DNA of 64,000 nucleotides from Burkholderiales bacterium (GCA_026399875.1 JAPLQF010000030.1:1-64000), one strand, 5' to 3'; positions 6,964-16,758 are shown, counted from the stretch's first letter. Program-made: numbers and translations. The notes: generated from the letters alone by a model not told the origin.

Positions 6964-8837
6964 CAGAACACCACTCCGATCGTCACATAAAAGCGCCACT
7001 GATTGAGCGTCGCGCCGCGGGCAAGGTCGATATTGAGCGGGCCGACCGGCGTGCGCCATCGCGCCCCCACCCCATAGCCGACATAGGGCCTCAGCGTATC
7101 GAGCGAATTGGTCGCCGTGCCAACGTCATAAAACACCGCAGCAGCCCAGTCACGACTGATCAGATGCTGATACTCGGTGCTCGCGGTCCAGAGGTAGCGC
7201 CCGCCCAGCGTCGCCTGGCCTTCGGTCACACCGATGCTCTGGTTGGTATAGCCGCGGATCGACTTGCTGCCGCCAGTGCGAAACAGGTTGGCCGAGGGAA
7301 TGCCCTGGCTCGAGTCGGCCGCGACCAGTCCGAGTTCGCCGCGCAGCACCATGCGCCCGAACTGGTGCTTGCTTTCGTCTTCCAGCGGAATCAACCAGTA
7401 ACCCGAGGTGTAGACCCGCGCAAAACTCTGGGTCGAGCCGACCGCTTGCGAAGCGGCCGAAGTCTGCAGCGTGACGACGTAACCGCTGTTGGGCGCCAGC
7501 GGCGAATCGAGGCTGCGACGGGTCCAGGCCCAACCGAAGACGGTTGCCGCATTGATGTAATTGCGCTCGTCGTTGACGCCATAGACCACATTCTGCTGTT
7601 CGTGCTGATACTGCATCGAGTAGGTGAATTCGTTGTCGCCCACACGATGCGCCCGGGCCAGCACCAGCGACGCGGCGTCGACCAGTTCGTTCTGGATGTT
7701 GCGGTGTTCCAGGCGCGCTCCCATCTGCCAGCGCCAGCCATCGAGATCCTGCGGCCAGTCCCAGTTGCTGAAGGCAAACTGGCGCTCGACCTCGAGCGCC
7801 ACGCCGGTCAGGCTCTGGATACCCAATCCGCCGACATTGCGGTTTTCGAACGCGGCCAGCACATTCAAACCGGCATCAGCATCGTAGCCGCCGCCCAGCG
7901 CAATCCGCTTGGACTGGCGCTCGACCACGTCGACCCGGATCGGCACCTCCTGCATCTCGGGATTGCGGGTGAGCGCCGCGAGATCGGGCCGCACATTGAC
8001 CGTGGTGAAATAGCCCGAACCGTTCAGCCGGGTCTGCAACTGGATGATCTGGCGCATCGAGTAGGGATCACCGCGCTTGAAGGTCTTCAGGCCTTCGACG
8101 GTCACGTCGGGATAGCGCTCCAGGCCACTGATGACCACCTCGCCAAAACGCAGCGGCGCGGCCGAGTCGATATCGACAGTCAGACTGGCCGTGCGCCGAT
8201 CGACATCGACCAGTGCTTCGCTGTCATTGATGCGCGCCCGCAAGAACCCGGCATCGCGCAACGCGTCCAGCACCTCGCGTTTGGCGCGCTCCCAGTCGGG
8301 CGATCGAAACGCCTGCCCGTCGGGCAGCAGCCATTCACGCGTCAGACGTGCTCGCAGGTCGTCAAATTCAGGGCCTGCCACATCGCCGCTGAAATTCAGC
8401 TTGATGGTGTCGACCAGCGTGCGCGGCCCCGGCATCACCTCGACCCGGGCACCGCCCTTGATCTCGACCACCTTGATCTGCGGCGAAAAATAGCCCTCGG
8501 CGGCGAGCAGGCCCTCGACTTCCTCCGGTGCGCGGGCGACGAACAGCGGCAGCTGAGAAGAATCGTAATCGGCGCGCTGGCGCCAGCGGCCGAGCAGCGT
8601 CGATTCGCGGATCTGCCGGTCGAGCGGCGACGGCGCATCCACTTCGAGAAGGTATTGCGGCGCGACCAGGCCGTTTGCAGCATCGACTTGTATCGCCGGA
8701 TCGCCAAAGAATCGGCCAATCAGCGGCAGCCGGGTAAGCAGATCAGGAGCGGTCGGCGGCGGCGCGCTTTCGGACTCCTGCGCCAGAACGCCTGAGCCGA
8801 GTGCAAAGAACGCAACAGTGAGCAGCGCTCTCAGCAC
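6963..8837 (-). CDS. tamA: TamA, outer-membrane Omp85-family assembly factor
   Basis: A 624-residue protein with a signal peptide (residues 1-19, cut before QESES), three POTRA-like repeats to about residue 300, and a C-terminal 16-strand barrel ending in Phe. The barrel holds the Omp85 loop-6 motif SIRGY in FRTGGSKSIRGYTNQ. TamA works with TamB to insert some outer-membrane proteins or move lipids across the periplasm. The stop codon overlaps the tamB start, and the gene begins 13 bp after purM on the same strand. The ORF is intact, unlike tamB. Confidence 0.92.
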   Translation of the reverse strand: MLRALLTVAFFALGSGVLAQESESAPPPTAPDLLTRLPLIGRFFGDPAIQVDAANGLVAPQYLLEVDAPSPLDRQIRESTLLGRWRQRADYDSSQLPLFVARAPEEVEGLLAAEGYFSPQIKVVEIKGGARVEVMPGPRTLVDTIKLNFSGDVAGPEFDDLRARLTREWLLPDGQAFRSPDWERAKREVLDALRDAGFLRARINDSEALVDVDRRTASLTVDIDSAAPLRFGEVVISGLERYPDVTVEGLKTFKRGDPYSMRQIIQLQTRLNGSGYFTTVNVRPDLAALTRNPEMQEVPIRVDVVERQSKRIALGGGYDADAGLNVLAAFENRNVGGLGIQSLTGVALEVERQFAFSNWDWPQDLDGWRWQMGARLEHRNIQNELVDAASLVLARAHRVGDNEFTYSMQYQHEQQNVVYGVNDERNYINAATVFGWAWTRRSLDSPLAPNSGYVVTLQTSAASQAVGSTQSFARVYTSGYWLIPLEDESKHQFGRMVLRGELGLVAADSSQGIPSANLFRTGGSKSIRGYTNQSIGVTEGQATLGGRYLWTASTEYQHLISRDWAAAVFYDVGTATNSLDTLRPYVGYGVGARWRTPVGPLNIDLARGATLNQWRFYVTIGVVF

Positions 8838-8850
8838 CCTGCACCCGCTG

Positions 8851-9930
8851 TCAGATCACGATCGTCGGTGCATCACCTGCCGCTCGCGCGGCAATCCTGC
8901 CGATCACGGTGGCGGTCTCGCCCGAGGCCTCAAGGTGCGCGATCGCTTTCGGCGCATCATTCGGCGCGACCACGATCACCATGCCGATGCCACAGTTGAA
9001 GACCCGGTGCATCTCGGCATCGGCCACCTGGCCGTTGCGCTGCAGCCAGCCAAAGAGCGGCGGCATTGTCCAGGCGTCGCGATGCAGGATCGCCTGGCAA
9101 TCGTCGGGCAGCACCCGCGGCACATTCTCGACCAGCCCGCCGCCGGTGATGTGGGCAATGCCCTTGACTGGCACAGCCGCAACCAGCGACAGCACCGGCT
9201 TGACGTAGATCCGGGTGGGCGCCATGACCGCGTCGGCGAAGCTGCGCCCCCCGAAGTCGGCCTGCAGGGCCGGCGCGTCGATCGCACCATGGGCCCGCTC
9301 GATGATTTTGCGGACCAGCGAATAGCCATTGGAATGGATGCCACTCGACGCAAGGCCGATCACCAGATCACCAGGGACGATCGAGCGGCCGGTGATGATC
9401 AGGGACTTCTCGACCGCACCGACCGCAAAACCCGCGAGATCGTATTCGCCATCGGGATACATGTCGGGCATCTCGGCGGTTTCGCCGCCGATCAGCGCGC
9501 AGCCGGCCTGTTCGCAGCCTGCCGCAATTCCGCCGACCACGCGTGCAGCGGTATCGACATCGAGCCGTCCGCAGGCGAAATAGTCGAGAAAAAACAGCGG
9601 CTCGGCGCCCTGCACCAGGATGTCGTTGACGCTCATCGCCACCAGATCGATGCCCACCGTGTCATGGCGCCCGAGCGCAAAGGCCATCCGCAGCTTGGTG
9701 CCGACCCCGTCGGTGCCCGACACCAGCACCGGCTCGCGGTAGCGTTTGGGCACCTCGAAGAGCGCGCCAAAGCCGCCGATGCCGGTGAGCACACCCTCGC
9801 GAAGCGTGCGGCGCGCCATCGGCTTGATGCGCTCGACCAGGGCATCGCCGGCATCGATGTCGACACCGGCATCCTTGTAGGAAAGGGGCGCGGAGGCGTT
9901 TGCCGCAGTGCCGTCGGGCTGATCGCTCAT
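8851..9930 (-). CDS. purM: Phosphoribosylformylglycinamidine cyclo-ligase (AIR synthetase)
   Basis: Catalyses the ATP-dependent ring closure of FGAM to aminoimidazole ribotide, the fifth step of purine synthesis. At 359 residues it has normal length. The N-terminal AIRS domain shows GTDGVGTK at residues 72-79 and the signature [21 protein letters not shown], followed by the C-terminal domain with [12 protein letters not shown] and FNCGIGMV. It is transcribed away from hda; two facing TACAAT boxes lie between them. tamA follows 13 bp downstream, so purM and tamAB may share a transcript. Confidence 0.97.
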   Translation of the reverse strand: MSDQPDGTAANASAPLSYKDAGVDIDAGDALVERIKPMARRTLREGVLTGIGGFGALFEVPKRYREPVLVSGTDGVGTKLRMAFALGRHDTVGIDLVAMSVNDILVQGAEPLFFLDYFACGRLDVDTAARVVGGIAAGCEQAGCALIGGETAEMPDMYPDGEYDLAGFAVGAVEKSLIITGRSIVPGDLVIGLASSGIHSNGYSLVRKIIERAHGAIDAPALQADFGGRSFADAVMAPTRIYVKPVLSLVAAVPVKGIAHITGGGLVENVPRVLPDDCQAILHRDAWTMPPLFGWLQRNGQVADAEMHRVFNCGIGMVIVVAPNDAPKAIAHLEASGETATVIGRIAARAAGDAPTIVI

Positions 9931-9959
9931 GCTGGGTGCGGGCCGTCGGTGCGGACCGA

Positions 9960-9983
9960 TACAATGGGTCAGCTCGCATTGTA
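9960..9983. promoter_or_regulatory. Overlapping divergent -10 boxes for purM and hda
   Basis: TACAAT occurs at 9960-9965 on the + strand and at 9983-9978 on the - strand, 12 bp apart, in the 77-bp space between the purM and hda starts. Each matches a sigma70 -10 box pointing to its own gene. The predicted start sites almost coincide, so the two promoters would compete for polymerase. No good -35 hexamer is seen for either. Confidence 0.4.
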
Positions 9984-10007
9984 ACGGTCAGCCTCCACCC
10001 CATCGTC

Positions 10008-10778
10008 TTGAATCAGCTCACCCTCGATCTCGGCGCGCCACCGCCGCCGACCTTCGACAACTTCGTGGCAGGCGACAACCTCGAGGCGCTGGCATCGCTG
10101 CGCGGCCTGATCGACGCCCGTGGCGGTCAGGCCGACCACGCCAAGCCGGCACGGGGTATCGGATCGGCGACCGGGTCGCGTTTCGTCTATCTGTGGGGCC
10201 TTCCGGCCAGCGGCCGCAGTCATCTGCTGCAGGCCCTCGCGAGCGCAACGCAAGCGGCCCGATTACTGACGCCCTCGAGCGATCTGCAACACTTCGACCA
10301 TGACCCCTCGATCAGCCTGTGGCTGGTCGACGACTGCGATCGGCTCGACGCGGCGCGTCAGGCGAGCGCCTTTCATCTGTTCAACGCCATCCAGACCGAG
10401 GCAGGCGCTGCCATGGTGAGCGCCGGGTTGTCCGCCCCGATGCAGCTGCCGGTGATCCCCGAACTGGCGACCCGTCTGGGCTGGGGACTGGTCTTTCAGC
10501 TGCATCGCCTGAGCGACCAGGATATCGCCCGAGCGCTGGCGGTCACGCTGGCCGAACGAGGCGTCACCGCCAGCACCGACCTGATTCCCTGGCTGATGAC
10601 CCGCACGGCGCGCGATCTCGGCCAGTTGCGTGCCATGATCGACCGCCTCGACCGCTTCGCTCTGGCCCGCAAACGGGCCATCACCGTGCCGCTGGTGCGC
10701 GAGTTCCTGCAGGCAACGCCCGGTGAGTACTCTGGGCACCCTGAGCCGCCGGCAAGCGGGTCCAACGACATGCCGTAG
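10008..10778 (+). CDS. hda: Hda, DnaA-homologous regulator of replication initiation
   Basis: A DnaA-type AAA+ protein without the DNA-binding domain. With the sliding clamp it stimulates ATP hydrolysis on DnaA (RIDA) and prevents re-initiation. I choose TTG 10008 because it places the clamp-binding motif QLTLDL at residues 3-8, as in known Hda; no better start is in frame. The P-loop region is GLPASGRSHL (64-73) and the Walker B is LWLVDDCDRL. At 256 residues it is near family length; the C-terminal EYSGHPEPPASGSNDMP tail is probably disordered. It heads a rightward run through the deoxynucleoside kinase gene. Confidence 0.9.
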   Translation: MNQLTLDLGAPPPPTFDNFVAGDNLEALASLRGLIDARGGQADHAKPARGIGSATGSRFVYLWGLPASGRSHLLQALASATQAARLLTPSSDLQHFDHDPSISLWLVDDCDRLDAARQASAFHLFNAIQTEAGAAMVSAGLSAPMQLPVIPELATRLGWGLVFQLHRLSDQDIARALAVTLAERGVTASTDLIPWLMTRTARDLGQLRAMIDRLDRFALARKRAITVPLVREFLQATPGEYSGHPEPPASGSNDMP

Positions 10779-10791
10779 AATGGAAACCGAC

Positions 10792-11466
10792 ATGCATCTG
10801 GCACTTTTCGATCTCGACAACACCCTGCTGCCCATCGACAGCGACTACGAGTGGTCCCGATTCCTGGCTCGGCTGGGCGTCCTCGACGGCGACGACTACG
10901 AACGCGAGAACAACCGCTTCTACGAGCAGTACAAGGCCGGTTCGCTCGATATCGCCGAATTCCTGCAGTTTCAGCTGGCGCCGCTGGCAGCGCATCCGCG
11001 TGACACCCTCGACCGCTGGCATGCCCGGTTCATGGCCGAAGTCGTCATGCCCACGATCACCGATCAAGCCCGCGAACTCGTCGACCGGCATCGCGAACGC
11101 GGTGACCTGATCGCTCTGGTCACTGCCACCAATGCCTTCGTGACCGCGCCAATCGCGCGCGCCTTCGGCATCGACCATCTGGTGTCGACCACGCTCGAGG
11201 AAGCAGACGGGCAGTTCACCGGCCGTCCGAAGGGCACGCCTTCGTTTCGCGAGGGCAAGATCGTTCGTACCCACGAGTGGCTGAGCTCGATCGGTCAGCG
11301 CTTTGACGGCTTCGAGCGCAGCTGGTTCTACAGCGATTCGCGCAATGACATCGCCTTGCTCGAGCAGGTGACCGATCCGGTTGCGACCAATCCCGATCCG
11401 ATCCTGCATGCCACCGCCATCACGCGAGGATGGCCAGTCCTGAGGCTTTTCGAAGGCAATACATGA
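10792..11466 (+). CDS. HAD-IB family phosphatase (SerB-like)
   Basis: A 224-residue HAD phosphatase with motif I DLDNT (nucleophile Asp8), motif II in VTATN, and motif IV in YSDSRNDIALLE. A four-helix cap (residues 20-80) resembles phosphoserine phosphatase. Relatives at this chromosomal position in Burkholderiales are often labelled histidinol-phosphatase, but the substrate cannot be settled from sequence. The start at MHLALF (10792) puts motif I at the usual distance from the N-terminus; an ATG at 10780 is possible. It lies 13 bp after hda and 25 bp before pcnB, in one apparent operon. Confidence 0.88.
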   Translation: MHLALFDLDNTLLPIDSDYEWSRFLARLGVLDGDDYERENNRFYEQYKAGSLDIAEFLQFQLAPLAAHPRDTLDRWHARFMAEVVMPTITDQARELVDRHRERGDLIALVTATNAFVTAPIARAFGIDHLVSTTLEEADGQFTGRPKGTPSFREGKIVRTHEWLSSIGQRFDGFERSWFYSDSRNDIALLEQVTDPVATNPDPILHATAITRGWPVLRLFEGNT

Positions 11467-11491
11467 ATTTGCGTGCAAGCGGCGATCGTCC

Positions 11492-12997
11492 ATGATCGTC
11501 AAGTTCATCAGGCGGCTTCTGGGGGGCGGCGCGAGCGAATCCGCCCCGCCAGCACCGGCGGCCAGACCACCGGCAGCATCGGGTCCGACACTGCTGACTT
11601 ATCGCGGCTCCGAGCTCGGCATCAAGCGCGAACAGATTTCGCCGGCTGCCATGAAGACCTGCGAGGTTCTGCAGCGCGGCGGCTACAAGGCTTTCGTGGT
11701 CGGCGGCGGCGTTCGCGACTCGCTGCTCGGGCTGCAGCCCAAAGACTTCGACGTCGCCACCGATGCCACGCCCGAGGAAGTGCAGGCACTCTTTCGCCGC
11801 GCCCGCATCATCGGGCGGCGCTTCAAGATCGTCCATGTCATGTTCGGGCGCGAGACCATCGAAACCTCCACGTTTCGCGCCCTGCAGACCGATGCCGAGA
11901 CCGATGAGCATGGTCGGGTGCTTCGCGACAATGTCTTCGGCTCGCAGCATGAAGACGCGCTGCGTCGCGACTTCACCATCAACGCGCTCTATTACGACCC
12001 GATCGGCGACCAGGTGCTTGACTATCTCGGTGGCGTGGCCGACCTCAAGGCGCGCAGGCTGCGCATGATCGGCGACCCTGCCACCCGCTATCGCGAAGAT
12101 CCGGTGCGCATGCTGCGCACGGTGCGGTTTGCGGCCAAGCTCGATTTCGAGGTCGACCCGGCCACGCTGGCCCCGGTTCGCGAACTCGCCTCGCTCATCG
12201 AAAACGTGCCCTCGGCGCGTCTTTTCGACGAGATGCTCAAGCTGCTCGAGTCGGGCCACGCACTGGCCTGCGTGCGTCGGCTGCGCGCCGAAGGCCTGCA
12301 CCACGGCGTGCTGCCGCTGCTCGACGTGATCCTCGAGCAGCCCCATGGAGAGCGGTTCATCGAAGTGGCGCTGGCCAATACCGATGACCGAGTGCGGGCA
12401 GGCAAATCGGTCTCACCAGGTTTTCTGTTTGCGACCCTGCTGTGGCAACTGGTCTCGGACCGCTGGCAGGCGCTGATGGCCGGCGGCGAGCATTCGATTC
12501 CGGCGCTGATGCAGGCCATGGATTCGGTACTCGACGAGCAGGCCTCGAAGCTCGCGATCCAGCGTCGCCACATTGCCGACATGCGCGAGATCTGGGGCCT
12601 GCAACCCCGGCTCGAAAAGGGCGGTCGCGGTGCCATTCGGGCGCTCGAGCACCTGCGCTTTCGGGCTGGCTTCGACTTTCTGCTGCTGCGCGTCGAGGCC
12701 GGGGAACTGCCCGCGTCGCTCGGCCAGTGGTGGACGCAATTCGTCGAGGGCGATGCCGCCACCCGTGAGCAGTTGCTCGACGCCCGACCCGGCGAAGCGC
12801 GTACCGGTCCGGCCCGTCGACGCAGACGCCGCAGCAGTGCCCGTCGGACCAGCGCCAATGGCGACCCGGATCACGGCGGCGACGGTGCCATCGCCGATGA
12901 CGGCGTTCCTGCCGATCGCGCCGCGAGCATCGACCGGGACTGGCCGTCTGACCTGCAGGGCGGCGGCTCACCGCGCGACCGCGACCCGCAGCGCTGA
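11492..12997 (+). CDS. pcnB: Poly(A) polymerase I
   Basis: Adds poly(A) tails to RNA 3' ends, marking them for decay. This is a 501-residue class II nucleotidyltransferase: GGGVRD at 71-76, catalytic DFDVATD at 85-91, then the RRDFTINALYY signature that separates these enzymes and CCA-adding enzymes from other family members, and the RNA-binding domain. PcnB is favoured over Cca by length and by the Arg-rich tail (ARRRRRRSSARR) from about residue 435, followed by an acidic, disordered end. The stop is 1 bp before the folK start. Confidence 0.93.
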   Translation: MIVKFIRRLLGGGASESAPPAPAARPPAASGPTLLTYRGSELGIKREQISPAAMKTCEVLQRGGYKAFVVGGGVRDSLLGLQPKDFDVATDATPEEVQALFRRARIIGRRFKIVHVMFGRETIETSTFRALQTDAETDEHGRVLRDNVFGSQHEDALRRDFTINALYYDPIGDQVLDYLGGVADLKARRLRMIGDPATRYREDPVRMLRTVRFAAKLDFEVDPATLAPVRELASLIENVPSARLFDEMLKLLESGHALACVRRLRAEGLHHGVLPLLDVILEQPHGERFIEVALANTDDRVRAGKSVSPGFLFATLLWQLVSDRWQALMAGGEHSIPALMQAMDSVLDEQASKLAIQRRHIADMREIWGLQPRLEKGGRGAIRALEHLRFRAGFDFLLLRVEAGELPASLGQWWTQFVEGDAATREQLLDARPGEARTGPARRRRRRSSARRTSANGDPDHGGDGAIADDGVPADRAASIDRDWPSDLQGGGSPRDRDPQR

Positions 12998-12998
12998 C

Positions 12999-13496
12999 AT
13001 GGCCGGAACGGTCGACGCCTGGGTGGCACTGGGAGCCAATCTCGGTGAGCGCCGGGCGTCCCTCGAGGCGGCCTTTGCGGCGCTGGGCAGGCTGCCGGGC
13101 ACGCTGCTCGTTCGTCATTCTTCGCTGTGGGCGAGCCCGCCGCTCGATGCCGACGGGCCGGATTACCTGAATGCGGTCGCGCTGCTGCGCACATCACTCG
13201 ACCCCTTCGAACTGCTCGCCGCCCTGCAATCGATCGAGCAGGCAAACGGCCGGAGCCGCTCCTATCGCAATGCCCCGCGCACCCTCGATCTCGACCTGCT
13301 GCTGCATGGCCGCGCGGTGCTCGAGACACCCACCCTGACCCTGCCGCATCCGCGCATGAGCACTCGCGCCTTCGTCCTCAGACCGCTTGCCGAACTCGCG
13401 CCCAATCTCGACATCCCGGGCCACGGCACGCTGCGGCAATGCCTTGCGCAGGTCGCCGACCAGCCCTGCAAGGCCATCCCCGAGACATCGACATGA
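12999..13496 (+). CDS. folK: 2-amino-4-hydroxy-6-hydroxymethyldihydropteridine pyrophosphokinase (HPPK)
   Basis: Transfers pyrophosphate from ATP to 6-hydroxymethyl-dihydropterin in folate synthesis. The 165-residue protein has the N-terminal WVALGANLG, the HPPK signature in APRTLDLDLLLHG (both Mg-binding Asp present), and LPHPRMSTRAFVLRPLAELAP. The ATG at 12999 follows the pcnB stop by 1 bp. The stop overlaps the next gene by 4 bp (ATGA), so pcnB, folK and the kinase are translationally linked. Confidence 0.95.
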   Translation: MAGTVDAWVALGANLGERRASLEAAFAALGRLPGTLLVRHSSLWASPPLDADGPDYLNAVALLRTSLDPFELLAALQSIEQANGRSRSYRNAPRTLDLDLLLHGRAVLETPTLTLPHPRMSTRAFVLRPLAELAPNLDIPGHGTLRQCLAQVADQPCKAIPETST

Positions 13497-14137
13497 ATCC
13501 CTTCGAACGCTGGCGTCATATCGTGGTGGAAGGACCGATCGGCGTGGGCAAGACCTCGCTCGCCCGCCGGCTCGCCGACCGCTTCGGGGCACAGCCGATG
13601 CTCGAAGAGCCGCAGGCCAACCCCTTTCTCGAGCGCTTCTATCGCGACAGCGCCCGTTATGCGCTGCCCACGCAACTCTTCTTCCTCTTTCAGCGGGTCG
13701 CGCAAATGCGTGAACTGTCTCAGCGCGACCTGTTCTCGCAGGCAGCGGTGAGCGACTTTCTGCTCGAAAAAGACCCGCTTTTCGCAGGGCTGACCTTGTC
13801 GGATGACGAGCTTGCGCTCTATCGCCAGATTTACGACAACCTGCGCCCGCAAGCCCCCACGCCCGATCTGGTGATCTATCTGCAGGCGCCGCCCGACACG
13901 CTGATCGAACGGGTCCACCGTCGGGGCGTGCCGATGGAGGCCAGCATCTCGGAGGATTATCTGCGCTCGCTGGCCGACGCCTACAGCCGATTTTTCCATC
14001 ACTTCGATGCAGCGCCGGTGCTGATCGTGAATACCGAGCATCTGAACCCGGTCGAGCGCGACGCCGATTTCGAACTGCTGATCTCCCACGCCCACGCCAT
14101 GCGCGGGCGGCGCGAATTCTTCAGCCTGGCACGCTGA
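13493..14137 (+). CDS. Deoxynucleoside (dAdo/dGuo-type) kinase
   Basis: A 214-residue member of the deoxynucleoside kinase family with P-loop GPIGVGKT at residues 14-21, followed by ERFYRDSARYALPTQLFFLFQR, which forms the nucleoside pocket. It phosphorylates salvaged deoxynucleosides with ATP; base preference cannot be read from sequence. In related bacteria it sits between folK and panB; here panB is absent and galE faces it 47 bp downstream. The gene is complete. Confidence 0.85.
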   Translation: MNPFERWRHIVVEGPIGVGKTSLARRLADRFGAQPMLEEPQANPFLERFYRDSARYALPTQLFFLFQRVAQMRELSQRDLFSQAAVSDFLLEKDPLFAGLTLSDDELALYRQIYDNLRPQAPTPDLVIYLQAPPDTLIERVHRRGVPMEASISEDYLRSLADAYSRFFHHFDAAPVLIVNTEHLNPVERDADFELLISHAHAMRGRREFFSLAR

Positions 14138-14184
14138 CCGGCAAGGCCAGCCCCTTTGACCCGCGCAGGTCGGGGGCGGTCCGC

Positions 14185-15225
14185 TCAGGCGCGATAGCCT
14201 TGCGGATTGCCGCTTTGCCAGCGCCAGCCATCGGCGCACATCGCATCGATCTCCAGACTCGCCTGCCAGCCGAGCAGCGCCCGCGCCTGGGCCGGATCGG
14301 CATAGCACGACGCGATATCACCCGGACGACGTTCGACGATCGCGTACGGCACCGCCCGGGCGCTCGCCCGCTCGAAAGCGGCCACCATCTGCAGCACCGA
14401 ATAACCCTTGCCGGTCCCCAGATTGACCGTCCAGGCACCCGGCACATCGAACACCCGGCGAAGCGCCGCGAGATGACCCTGCGCGAGATCGACCACATGA
14501 ATGTAATCGCGCACGCCGGTGCCATCGACCGTCGGCCAGTCGCCACCGAAGACGCTCAGCCGTTCGCGTCGGCCGACCGCCACCTGCGCGATGAAGGGCA
14601 TCAGATTGTTGGGCACGCCCTGCGGATCCTCGCCGATGCGTCCGCTCGGATGCGCGCCGACCGGATTGAAGTAACGCAGATTGCCGATTGACCAGGCCGG
14701 ATTGGCGGCGGCCAGGTCCTGCAGGATGAACTCGATCATCCATTTGGTTCGGCCATAGGGGTTGGTCGGCCCGGTTGGCGCATCTTCGCGGATCGGCACC
14801 GATGCCGGATCGCCGTACACCGTCGCCGACGAACTGAAGACCAGCCTGCGAACCCCGGCGGCATCGAGACACCGCAAGAGCGTGACCGTACCGGCAACAT
14901 TGCTGTCGTAATACTCGAGCGGCTTGGCGACCGACTCGCCAACCGCCTTCAATCCCGCGAAATGGATGGTGGCATCGAAGCGATGCTGAGCCAGCACCTG
15001 CCGCAGCAGCGCCTCGTCGCGCAGATCCCCGACCACCAGCGGCACACTGCGCCCGGTGATCGCCTCGACCCGCGCCAGGGACTCGCGGCTCGCATTCACC
15101 AGGCTGTCGTAGACCACCACCTCGAAGCCCGACTGCAGCAGCTCAACGACGGTGTGCGAGCCGATATAGCCGGCGCCGCCGGTGACCAGGATGCTGCCTT
15201 TTCGATTCATCGCCTTGTCGCTCAT
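14185..15225 (-). CDS. galE: UDP-glucose 4-epimerase
   Basis: Interconverts UDP-glucose and UDP-galactose (extended SDR fold). Length 346. The NAD-binding TGGAGYIGSH is near residues 15-24, HFAGLKAVGES near 90, the catalytic SSSATVYG Ser and the Tyr-xxx-Lys of NPYGRTKWMIE are present, and RYFNPVGAHPSG matches GalE. Starts at 15225 or 15210 are both possible. It is divergent from manC across 102 bp, suggesting a small nucleotide-sugar locus that feeds surface polysaccharide. No other sugar genes are adjacent, so the polymer is unknown. Confidence 0.95.
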   Translation of the reverse strand: MSDKAMNRKGSILVTGGAGYIGSHTVVELLQSGFEVVVYDSLVNASRESLARVEAITGRSVPLVVGDLRDEALLRQVLAQHRFDATIHFAGLKAVGESVAKPLEYYDSNVAGTVTLLRCLDAAGVRRLVFSSSATVYGDPASVPIREDAPTGPTNPYGRTKWMIEFILQDLAAANPAWSIGNLRYFNPVGAHPSGRIGEDPQGVPNNLMPFIAQVAVGRRERLSVFGGDWPTVDGTGVRDYIHVVDLAQGHLAALRRVFDVPGAWTVNLGTGKGYSVLQMVAAFERASARAVPYAIVERRPGDIASCYADPAQARALLGWQASLEIDAMCADGWRWQSGNPQGYRA

Positions 15226-15295
15226 TTCATGTCCTTCTGGTGTCCGCTTTGGCCGTGCCGTGACGATGTCCCGCGATCGCCCGCAGCCCGGCGTC

Positions 15296-15321
15296 TACAA
15301 TCGCGGCTCATCCTAGGAGTG
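15296..15321 (+). promoter_or_regulatory. manC -10 box and ribosome binding site that decides a GTG start
   Basis: TACAAT at 15296-15301 matches a -10 box with no clear -35. AGGAG at 15315-15319 lies 8 nt before GTG 15328. That spacing favours 15328 over the in-frame GTG at 15319, which overlaps the ribosome binding site itself. The 5' leader would be only about 20 nt. Confidence 0.45.
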
Positions 15322-15327
15322 CTGATC

Positions 15328-16758
15328 GTGCTGATTCCTGTGATTCTCTCCGGTGGCACCGGAACCCGTCTGTGGCCTGTGTCACGCGAAGCCTTTCCGA
15401 AGCCCTTCATGAAGCTCGGCGGTGAGTTCAGCCTGCTGCAGCGGACCCTGGCGCGATGCGCGCCGCTGGCTGACGGCAAACAGGCCGCGATCGTGTCCAA
15501 CCGCGAATACCAGTTCAAGACCCGCGAAGAGATTGCCAGGCTGCCGGCATTCAAGGGCATCCAGTGCACCCAGCTGCTCGAACCCGCAGGCCGCAACACC
15601 GCCCCGGCAATCGCGATTGCTGCCTTGTGGGCCGACTCGCTGGCCCCCGACGCCACGATGCTGGTGCTGCCGGCCGATCACCTTATACCGGATGAGGCCG
15701 CCTTCCAGGCGGCGGCGCGCAGTGCCGCTCAAATCGCCCAGGATGGCTCGCTGGTGCTTTTCGGTATTCAGCCGACCGGCCCCGAAACCGGTTTCGGCTA
15801 TATCGAGGCCGGTGCGCCGCTGGGTGCGGGCGAGGCCCGACGGGTCGTGCGCTTCGTCGAGAAGCCCGACGCGGCACGGGCGGCGATGTTCCTGCAGACC
15901 GGCAACTTCGTCTGGAACAGCGGCATGTTCTGTTTTCGTGCCAAGGCCATCATTGCCGCACTTGATGCCCATGCGCCCGACCTGATGGCGCAGGCGCGGC
16001 TTGCCTGGGCCGCAAGCCAGACCGGCGCCACCGCCGACCGGGTCGAACTCGACGCCGCCAGCTTCGCCGCCTGCCGGGATGTCTCGATTGATGTCGCGGT
16101 CATGGAAAAGGCGGCGGATGTCGTGGTCCTGCCGTCGCGTTTCGGCTGGAGCGATATCGGCTCCTGGAAGGCGGTCGCCGAGCAGTTCGAGGCCGACACC
16201 GACGGCAACACCACGGTCGGCGAAGCGATCTTTGTCAATGCGCACAACACCCATGTGCAGAGCGACGACCGGCTGGTCGCCATGGTCGGCGTCGACAATC
16301 TGCTGGTGATCGATACGCCGGATGCGCTGCTGGTCGCCAGCAAGGACGCCAGCCAGCAGGTCAAGGAAATCGTGACGCGGCTCAAAGCCAGCGGCCACGA
16401 GGCGGCTCGACTGCACCGCACCGTGGCCCGCCCCTGGGGCACCTACACCGTGTTGCAGGAAGGCGCCCGGTTCAAGATCAAGCGCATCGAGGTCAAGTCG
16501 GGCCAGACCCTGTCGCTGCAGATGCACCATCACCGCAGCGAACACTGGATCGTGGTCTCCGGCACAGCCAAGGTCACCTGCGACGACCGGACCTATCTGG
16601 TCGCCGCCAACGAATCGACCTACATCCCGATCGGCACCCGCCATCGCCTGGAGAATCCCGGTGTGCTTGATCTGGTGATGATCGAGGTGCAGTGCGGCGA
16701 TTATCTCGGCGAAGACGACATCGTCCGCTTCGAGGACAAATACGGGCGGGTCGGCTGA
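15328..16758 (+). CDS. manC: Mannose-1-phosphate guanylyltransferase / mannose-6-phosphate isomerase (bifunctional type II)
   Basis: Makes GDP-mannose from GTP and mannose-1-phosphate, and probably also interconverts Man-6-P and Fru-6-P. Length 476 is typical of the bifunctional AlgA/ManC/XanB class. The N-terminal nucleotidyltransferase has GGTGTRLWPVSR at residues 9-20 and VEKPD near 175. A C-terminal cupin domain starts near 355 (RPWGTYTVLQEG) with metal-binding SLQMHHHRSEHWIVV and RHRLENPG. GTG 15328 is used as start because of the AGGAG eight bases upstream. It is divergent from galE. Confidence 0.93.
   Translation: MLIPVILSGGTGTRLWPVSREAFPKPFMKLGGEFSLLQRTLARCAPLADGKQAAIVSNREYQFKTREEIARLPAFKGIQCTQLLEPAGRNTAPAIAIAALWADSLAPDATMLVLPADHLIPDEAAFQAAARSAAQIAQDGSLVLFGIQPTGPETGFGYIEAGAPLGAGEARRVVRFVEKPDAARAAMFLQTGNFVWNSGMFCFRAKAIIAALDAHAPDLMAQARLAWAASQTGATADRVELDAASFAACRDVSIDVAVMEKAADVVVLPSRFGWSDIGSWKAVAEQFEADTDGNTTVGEAIFVNAHNTHVQSDDRLVAMVGVDNLLVIDTPDALLVASKDASQQVKEIVTRLKASGHEAARLHRTVARPWGTYTVLQEGARFKIKRIEVKSGQTLSLQMHHHRSEHWIVVSGTAKVTCDDRTYLVAANESTYIPIGTRHRLENPGVLDLVMIEVQCGDYLGEDDIVRFEDKYGRVG

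Noticed and set aside
7164-8795. 543-codon open frame opposite tamA
   Set aside because: Antisense to a well-supported TamA; no recognisable motif or ribosome binding site.
13127-14137. 336-codon frame beginning inside folK
   Set aside because: Only the part from 13493 matches the deoxynucleoside kinase; the earlier codons are the shadow of folK.
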